From: Dehalococcoidia bacterium
GTDB lineage: Bacteria; Chloroflexota; Dehalococcoidia; GIF9; UBA5629
DNA: 32,124 nt
Assembly: GCA_007280145.1 (NCBI GenBank)
Contig: QYPU01000040.1
Location: 1 to 32,124 of the forward strand
Direction: 5' to 3'
The notes beneath the pieces were generated by a model. That model saw only the letters and a program-made list of their open reading frames with translations, ran no database searches and had not been told where the DNA came from. Of the stretch, positions 26,924-32,124 are shown in pieces (the first letter of the stretch is position 1; every line of letters begins with the position of its first letter). Position numbers and translations under genes: made by a program.

Positions 26924-27235
26924 CTACCATTTCATTAAATCGAATTTCTCTGCATCCACAGTTCCACGACTACGATAAATAGCAATTATTATAGCTATGC
27001 CAACAGCAGCCTCAGCCGCAGCCACCGCCATCACAAATATGGCAAAAATCTGTCCAGTAAGAAGCGTAGGCACAACATAACGGGAAAAGGCAACCAGTGT
27101 GATATTCACCGCATTGAGCATGATTTCAACACACATCAGAATAACCACAGCATTGCGCTTGGACAAAACACCATACAAGCCAATGCAAAAAAGAACTGCT
27201 GATAAGATAAGGTAATGTTCCAGTCCAACTGACAC
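26924..27235 (-). CDS. nuoK: NADH-quinone oxidoreductase subunit K
   Basis: [44 protein letters not shown]. Confidence 0.95.
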   Translation of the reverse strand: MSVGLEHYLILSAVLFCIGLYGVLSKRNAVVILMCVEIMLNAVNITLVAFSRYVVPTLLTGQIFAIFVMAVAAAEAAVGIAIIIAIYRSRGTVDAEKFDLMKW

Positions 27236-27237
27236 TT

Positions 27238-27726
27238 CTATTTCTCCCTTATTAGCACGATAGCACCCAGTACCGCCGCCAAAATCAGCACCGCTGTGAC
27301 TTCCACAGGCAATAGAAACCCACCTTCACCAAATAGCCTGACACCTATAGCCGCTGTCGTCGGTTCCAGTGGCGGCACATCGCTTGTATACCATTGGGTA
27401 GTTATTGCAGTGAACACCAACGTCCCCAAAAGCAACAACCCGACCACCAAGGCAGGAATGCGCAGTTTTCCTGAAGAACTGCCATGCCACATCTCACGAG
27501 TAAGCATAATACCCACAATAATTACTACAGAGATAGCCCCTACATAGACGAGAATCTGAACAACAGCCAGGAAGTCAGCGTGAAGTGTTATGTAAACTCC
27601 AGCCACAGTCAGGAAAAGGAAAACCAGACAAAGAGCCGCCCGAAACACATCGCGCAGAAGAACAACAGCCAGGGCTGCGATTACAGTTACCACCGCTAAT
27701 ACCCAAAAAACAATGTCAAACACCAC
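27238..27726 (-). CDS. nuoJ: NADH-quinone oxidoreductase subunit J
   Basis: [25 protein letters not shown]; position in operon. Confidence 0.94.
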   Translation of the reverse strand: MVFDIVFWVLAVVTVIAALAVVLLRDVFRAALCLVFLFLTVAGVYITLHADFLAVVQILVYVGAISVVIIVGIMLTREMWHGSSSGKLRIPALVVGLLLLGTLVFTAITTQWYTSDVPPLEPTTAAIGVRLFGEGGFLLPVEVTAVLILAAVLGAIVLIREK

Positions 27727-28261
27727 GACCTCTCTTCTTGCTTAGCGGCACTAAGCTTAATTTCTGCCCACCTTTTTCCCTGTCCCAGTTAACGAGCAAA
27801 CTCTGCTCAGGTAGAGTCGCTTCAATCTTCGGTCGAGCATAGCCGCTGGGCTGCCTGACATCAGATAACCGGAGCTCTTCCTTGCTCAACACAAGCTGTC
27901 CTCGACGATACTGCGCTCGCTCATAGCTAAGCCCCATAGCCAATGCCTCATACGGGCAGGACTCAACACACAAGCCGCAGAACATACAACGCCCGGTATC
28001 TACTTCAAATTTATCAACTACGTAATTGTTCTCGTCACCTACATGGGTGACAATTTCAATATTGCCCTGAGGACAACTCTTAGCACAAGTAGCACAGCCA
28101 GTACATCTATCAGGATACCAGACCAGCTCGTTGCCTCGTATACGCCGTGAAACGACCAGCTTTTCCTCAGGATATTGCACCGTAATCGGCGGACGGAAAA
28201 GATGCTTGAAGGTTAAAGCCATTCCCTTGGCAATACCGATTCCATATCTTTCAAACTTCAA
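27716..28261 (-). CDS. nuoI: NADH-quinone oxidoreductase subunit I (2x[4Fe-4S])
   Basis: CTGCATCAKSCP and CMFCGLCVESCPYEAL. Confidence 0.94.
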   Translation of the reverse strand: MKFERYGIGIAKGMALTFKHLFRPPITVQYPEEKLVVSRRIRGNELVWYPDRCTGCATCAKSCPQGNIEIVTHVGDENNYVVDKFEVDTGRCMFCGLCVESCPYEALAMGLSYERAQYRRGQLVLSKEELRLSDVRQPSGYARPKIEATLPEQSLLVNWDREKGGQKLSLVPLSKKRGRGV

Positions 28262-29360
28262 CTCTACCGCCTCCCAGGGTAAACAACTTCGACCACAGCA
28301 AAATCAGGGCACCCGCAAAAGCAAAGTTCACCACCACCATTATCCAGGGTAGAGATTCTGGCAGCCACAGCACCTCAGCAGCAACTACAAACAGGTTAAT
28401 TACTGCCATCGGCAGCAAGCACTTCCAGGCAAAGGACATCAACTGGTCTACCCGCAGCCGGGGAAGAGTGGCACGTATCCATACAATAACAAAAAACACC
28501 GCCACGACTTTAATCAGCAACCATAAAAACGGCGGCAGCAACGGCCCTCGCCAACCACCCAGGAAGAGAGTAGCGATAATACACGAATAAGCCAGCGCAT
28601 GACAATACTCGCCAAGATAAAACATGGCAAATTTCATCCCGGAATACTCAGTATGGAAGCCGGCAACGATTTCAGAGTCAGCTTCGAGAAGGTCAAACGG
28701 ACTCCGGTTCATCTCGGCAACCGCTCCCAGGAAAAAGATAATGAACCCCAGAGGTTGAAGTAAAATAAAAGGAATCGTCTGCGCAGCTACAATCTGGCTC
28801 ATTGACAGCGAGCCAACCATCAATACCACACCAAGAATGGACAGGATTACCGGCAGCTCATAGCTAACCACCTGGGCTACCATCCGCAACGCTGAAATTA
28901 ACGCATATTTATTATTAGACGCCCAACCCGCCATATATATACCGACTGCGGACACAGAACTAATTGCCACCACATAAACTATGCCCACATTCAGGTCGAT
29001 GAAAATAGCACCTTCCCAAAAAGGCACTACCGCAAAAATCATCAGCACCGGCACAAAGACAACCAGCGGTGCCAGCCAATGGAGCCACTTATCACCTTTA
29101 GCTGGCACGATATCTTCCTTCAATAATACTTTGACCGCCGTGGCAATCGGCTGAAAAATCCCCTCCGGCCCAAGTCGGTTGGGACCTAAGCGAATTTGAA
29201 ACCGACCCAGCAAGCGACGCTCAAAATAGATAAAAACTATTACCATACATAATGCAAAGGCAATAACAATCACCACACCAACTATGGCAGGGGTTACGTA
29301 AGCTGCCCACTCCGGCCACATAGTGGCCAGCCATAGCTGAAATTGTTCCAGAAGCGTCAT
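28251..29360 (-). CDS. nuoH: NADH-quinone oxidoreductase subunit H
   Basis: ERRLLGRFQIRLGPNRLGPEGIFQPIATAVKVLLKEDIVP; AEMNRSPFDLLEADSEIVAGFHTEYSGMKFAMFYLGEY. Confidence 0.97.
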   Translation of the reverse strand: MTLLEQFQLWLATMWPEWAAYVTPAIVGVVIVIAFALCMVIVFIYFERRLLGRFQIRLGPNRLGPEGIFQPIATAVKVLLKEDIVPAKGDKWLHWLAPLVVFVPVLMIFAVVPFWEGAIFIDLNVGIVYVVAISSVSAVGIYMAGWASNNKYALISALRMVAQVVSYELPVILSILGVVLMVGSLSMSQIVAAQTIPFILLQPLGFIIFFLGAVAEMNRSPFDLLEADSEIVAGFHTEYSGMKFAMFYLGEYCHALAYSCIIATLFLGGWRGPLLPPFLWLLIKVVAVFFVIVWIRATLPRLRVDQLMSFAWKCLLPMAVINLFVVAAEVLWLPESLPWIMVVVNFAFAGALILLWSKLFTLGGGRVEV

Positions 29361-30463
29361 TACCGGTCTATCTCCCCCAAACAGACATCAATACTGCCAA
29401 AAGTAATTATCAAGTCAGCCACCTTCCAGCCGATAACCATATCCTTCAACGCCGTCAAATTAATCAAAGTCGGAGGACGAATACGGAACCGATAAGGAGC
29501 AATAGAATTATCGCTAACCAGATAAAAACCAAGCTCCCCTTTGGGGGCCTCTATATGCCCGTAAACCTCACCGACCGGCGGGCGCAGCAGCCGAGGCACC
29601 TCGGCACAAACCTCACCTTCAGGCAACTGGGGTATTGCCTGCTCCAAGATACGAACGCTCTGCCTCATCTCCTGAACTCTCACCCAGTAACGGTCGTAGC
29701 AATCACCAGCACTGCCCACAGGTATATCAAAGTCAAAGCGGTCATAGATGGAATATGGGTCAGCCCGGCGGATATCCCACTTCACACCGCTGGCCCTCAG
29801 CACCGGGCCGCTGGCTGCACTATTTATCGCCAACTCTTCAGGCAAAACGCCAACGCCTTTACTCCGTACTAATAGAATTTCGTTCCCCGCCAGAAGCTGG
29901 TCATATTCATCAATGAATCCCGGCATCTCAGCCACAAACCTCTTCAAAGCCGGCAAAAACTCTTCGGGAATATCATGGCTAACGCCGCCAATGCGCATGT
30001 AATTGTAAGTAAGCCTTTGACCACAAACCATCTCAAATAGGTCCAGCAGCTTCTCCCTTTCCCGCCACATATACAAGACTGGAGTCATCATAGCCCCGAG
30101 GTCATTGAGGAAAAAGCCAACTGCCATAAGATGGCTGGCAATACGCATCATTTCAGCCGTAATAACCCTCAGGTACTCAGCCCGCTCCGGGACCTTTACC
30201 TCCGCCAATTTCTCCACTGCCAGCACATAGGCTAAATTGTTTGTTATCGAAGCTAAATAGTCCAGTCTGTCTGTAAATGGGATGTTTTGGGTATAAGTCC
30301 GTCCCTCCGCCAGTTTCTCAATCCCGCGGTGGAGATAACCAATAACAGGCTCCACATCAACAACGACTTCCCCATCAAGAGTAGCCCGCAGCCGAAAGAC
30401 GCCATGAGTTGATGGGTGCTGAGGGCCTATATTGAGAATAAAGGGCTCTGTCTTGATTGCCAT
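29360..30463 (-). CDS. nuoD: NADH-quinone oxidoreductase subunit D
   Basis: LNIGPQHPSTHGVFRLRATLDGE; VEPVIGYLHRGIEKLAE; start at MAIKTEPF (TAAG-ATG after nuoC). Confidence 0.96.
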   Translation of the reverse strand: MAIKTEPFILNIGPQHPSTHGVFRLRATLDGEVVVDVEPVIGYLHRGIEKLAEGRTYTQNIPFTDRLDYLASITNNLAYVLAVEKLAEVKVPERAEYLRVITAEMMRIASHLMAVGFFLNDLGAMMTPVLYMWREREKLLDLFEMVCGQRLTYNYMRIGGVSHDIPEEFLPALKRFVAEMPGFIDEYDQLLAGNEILLVRSKGVGVLPEELAINSAASGPVLRASGVKWDIRRADPYSIYDRFDFDIPVGSAGDCYDRYWVRVQEMRQSVRILEQAIPQLPEGEVCAEVPRLLRPPVGEVYGHIEAPKGELGFYLVSDNSIAPYRFRIRPPTLINLTALKDMVIGWKVADLIITFGSIDVCLGEIDR

Positions 30464-30464
30464 C

Positions 30465-30905
30465 TTAGAGATAATCCCTCCGCAGCGGGTGCCCCACAAA
30501 TCCTTCCCAGAGCAACAAACGCTTCAGATTAGGATGACCTTCAAAGGTGATGCCCATCAGGTCGTAGACCTCTCGTTCCTGAAAATCGGCAGCACGCCAT
30601 AGATTGACTACCGAGGATACCACGGGCTTTTCCCGCTCATAGCACCTGGTCTTCAAAACCAGACTATGATTATGCTTCAAAGACGTTAAATGATAAACAA
30701 CCTCAAAATAGTCGAGATAATCAACAGCAGTAAGGTCGGTAAGATAATCAAAATCAAGCCCTGCGGTATTCTTGAGAAACTCAGCTACCTGATAAAGAGA
30801 CTGATTGGTCACAATAACAGCCGCTTTGTCGGCCGCAACAACAGAGCCGGGGAAAGCTCCCCTTATCTTTTCCGCTACCTCTTCGCCATTCAAGGCTATA
30901 GTCAC
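30465..30905 (-). CDS. nuoC: NADH-quinone oxidoreductase subunit C
   Basis: WRAADFQEREVYDLMGITFEGHPNLKRLLLWEGFVGHPLRRDYL. Confidence 0.95.
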   Translation of the reverse strand: MTIALNGEEVAEKIRGAFPGSVVAADKAAVIVTNQSLYQVAEFLKNTAGLDFDYLTDLTAVDYLDYFEVVYHLTSLKHNHSLVLKTRCYEREKPVVSSVVNLWRAADFQEREVYDLMGITFEGHPNLKRLLLWEGFVGHPLRRDYL

Positions 30906-30948
30906 TCTTGCTAACTACCTCCAATCACACAATCAAGCATACCTCTGG

Positions 30949-31539
30949 TCACGACGTCTTTATACTTTCTTTACCGATTTTCTTATGTATCTTCGTTATA
31001 CCGTAAAGCAACCCCTCGGGCCGAGGCGGACACCCAGGCACATAGACATCAACGGGGATTATATGATTGATACCCGGCACAACGCTGTAAGACTCTCTGA
31101 ATGTGCCACCGCTAATAGCACAAGCCCCCATAGCTATCACCCATTTAGGCTCAGCCATCTGCTCATAGACCAATTTCACTGCTGGCGCCATCTTCCAGGT
31201 CAATGTGCCAGCAACAATCATGAGGTCAGCCTGGCGTGGTGACCAGCGAAAAATGTCCATGCCGAAGCGAGAGATATCAAAGCGTGAAGCTGCGCTACCA
31301 ATCATCTCAAAAGCACAGCAGGCCAAACCAAACATAAGCGGGAATATCGACCTCGACCGTGCCCAATCAACCGCATAATCTACAGTTGTCAAAAGGACAT
31401 TGCGCCTGAGCTCTTCTTCGAGCCACCTGTCCGGGTCAGGTATTGCCTGTTGGGAAGTTTCCTTTAGTGAGTTGATTCTTAACGCTTCAGCAGCATCGAT
31501 TTCATCCGAAAATATAACCTCGTACCTTTCTATTTCCAC
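30949..31539 (-). CDS. nuoB: NADH-quinone oxidoreductase subunit B
   Basis: [56 protein letters not shown]. Confidence 0.97.
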   Translation of the reverse strand: MEIERYEVIFSDEIDAAEALRINSLKETSQQAIPDPDRWLEEELRRNVLLTTVDYAVDWARSRSIFPLMFGLACCAFEMIGSAASRFDISRFGMDIFRWSPRQADLMIVAGTLTWKMAPAVKLVYEQMAEPKWVIAMGACAISGGTFRESYSVVPGINHIIPVDVYVPGCPPRPEGLLYGITKIHKKIGKESIKTS

Positions 31540-31946
31540 TCCAGGGCTCCTTTCAGCCAGGCATAAATATACCCCACCATAAGAATTACAAAGAAAACGC
31601 CTACCGCAATCAGACCAAACACGCCTAGCCCCTTAAGATTAACCGCCCAGGGATACAAGAAGACAGTCAACACATCGAGAGCAACGAAGAGAACAGCGAA
31701 AAGGTAGTAGCGGAAGTTAAACTGAACCCACGTCTTACCGACGGTTTCCATGCCGCACTCATAGGTGGAAGTCTTAGCTGGATTGCTCTTCCTGGGAACG
31801 ATGCCGAGAAAGCTGAGCCCTAAAGGAATAAGCGGCATGGAAACCGCAAACAGAATAGCTACTATAAGGAGTATCCCGATATAACCGTAATCCGCTAGCA
31901 ATACGCAGGCCTCCTCGGCTCGAAATGGCGTCTGAAAGTGTAGCAC
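31530..31946 (-). CDS. nuoA: NADH-quinone oxidoreductase subunit A
   Basis: [51 protein letters not shown]. True start may be TTG near 31901 (GAGGAGG-N8-TTG); start uncertain. Confidence 0.94.
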   Translation of the reverse strand: MLHFQTPFRAEEACVLLADYGYIGILLIVAILFAVSMPLIPLGLSFLGIVPRKSNPAKTSTYECGMETVGKTWVQFNFRYYLFAVLFVALDVLTVFLYPWAVNLKGLGVFGLIAVGVFFVILMVGYIYAWLKGALEWK

Positions 31947-32082
31947 ATCCCTGGAACAAAAAACAAGCTGGCGTACTCGTTCAGCTTATAGACACATTAC
32001 CTCCTTGTATATTTTGCCGATATTGTTCCAGTCATTTGGGCAACTTCACCAGGCAAAAACATGCAGTGCGAGGCAATGTAGT

Positions 32083-32100
32083 GCAGGGCTTTAGCCCTGC
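32083..32100. repeat. Short perfect palindrome GCAGGGCT-TT-AGCCCTGC
   Basis: 8-bp arms around TT in the region upstream of nuoA at the window edge. Could be part of a dispersed intergenic repeat. Confidence 0.45.
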
Positions 32101-32124
32101 CCGTCAACCACCGCCAGGCAGCCT

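Noticed and set aside
30464-30499. Apparent 35-bp nuoC/nuoD overlap
   Set aside because: The nuoD start at MAIKTEPF (30463), just after the nuoC stop, removes the overlap.
1-32124. CRISPR arrays, tRNA/rRNA genes, transposases or phage genes
   Set aside because: Read for periodic repeats, tRNA-like sequence and mobile-element motifs; nothing supportable was seen. A tRNAscan or CRISPR-finder run would be needed to exclude them formally.

Overview
All convincing genes in this window lie on the minus strand, so transcription order runs from high to low coordinates. There are three blocks. (1) 21.8-31.9 kb: an 11-subunit complex I operon, nuoA-B-C-D-H-I-J-K-(small DUF2007-like ORF)-L-M-N, with no nuoEFG, followed by an atypical crotonase-fold gene. 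(2) 11.4-20.9 kb: TetR, livG, acyl-CoA ligase, livH, livM, substrate-binding protein, livF, corrinoid protein, and a UroD-fold (COG0407-like) methyltransferase. (3) 0.2-11.0 kb: TetR, a TetR C-terminal fragment, lipoprotein substrate-binding protein, livH, livM with a C-terminal zinc ribbon, acyl-CoA ligase, livG, livF, corrinoid protein, and two tandem UroD-fold methyltransferases. Blocks 2 and 3 are paralogous but rearranged; only the livF-corrinoid-methyltransferase order is kept. The best candidate for an undescribed system is this repeated coupling of a LIV-type importer, CoA ligase and corrinoid methyltransferase. It may import and demethylate a methylated or methoxylated carboxylate. 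The substrate is unknown and this is inference. Regulatory structure readable from sequence includes two TetR promoters with overlapping palindromes, strong hairpins just after both substrate-binding-protein genes, and orphan Shine-Dalgarno/mini-ORF leaders. The gene content is compatible with a Dehalococcoidia-like Chloroflexota, but taxonomy cannot be proven here. No tRNA, rRNA, CRISPR or transposase was recognised.
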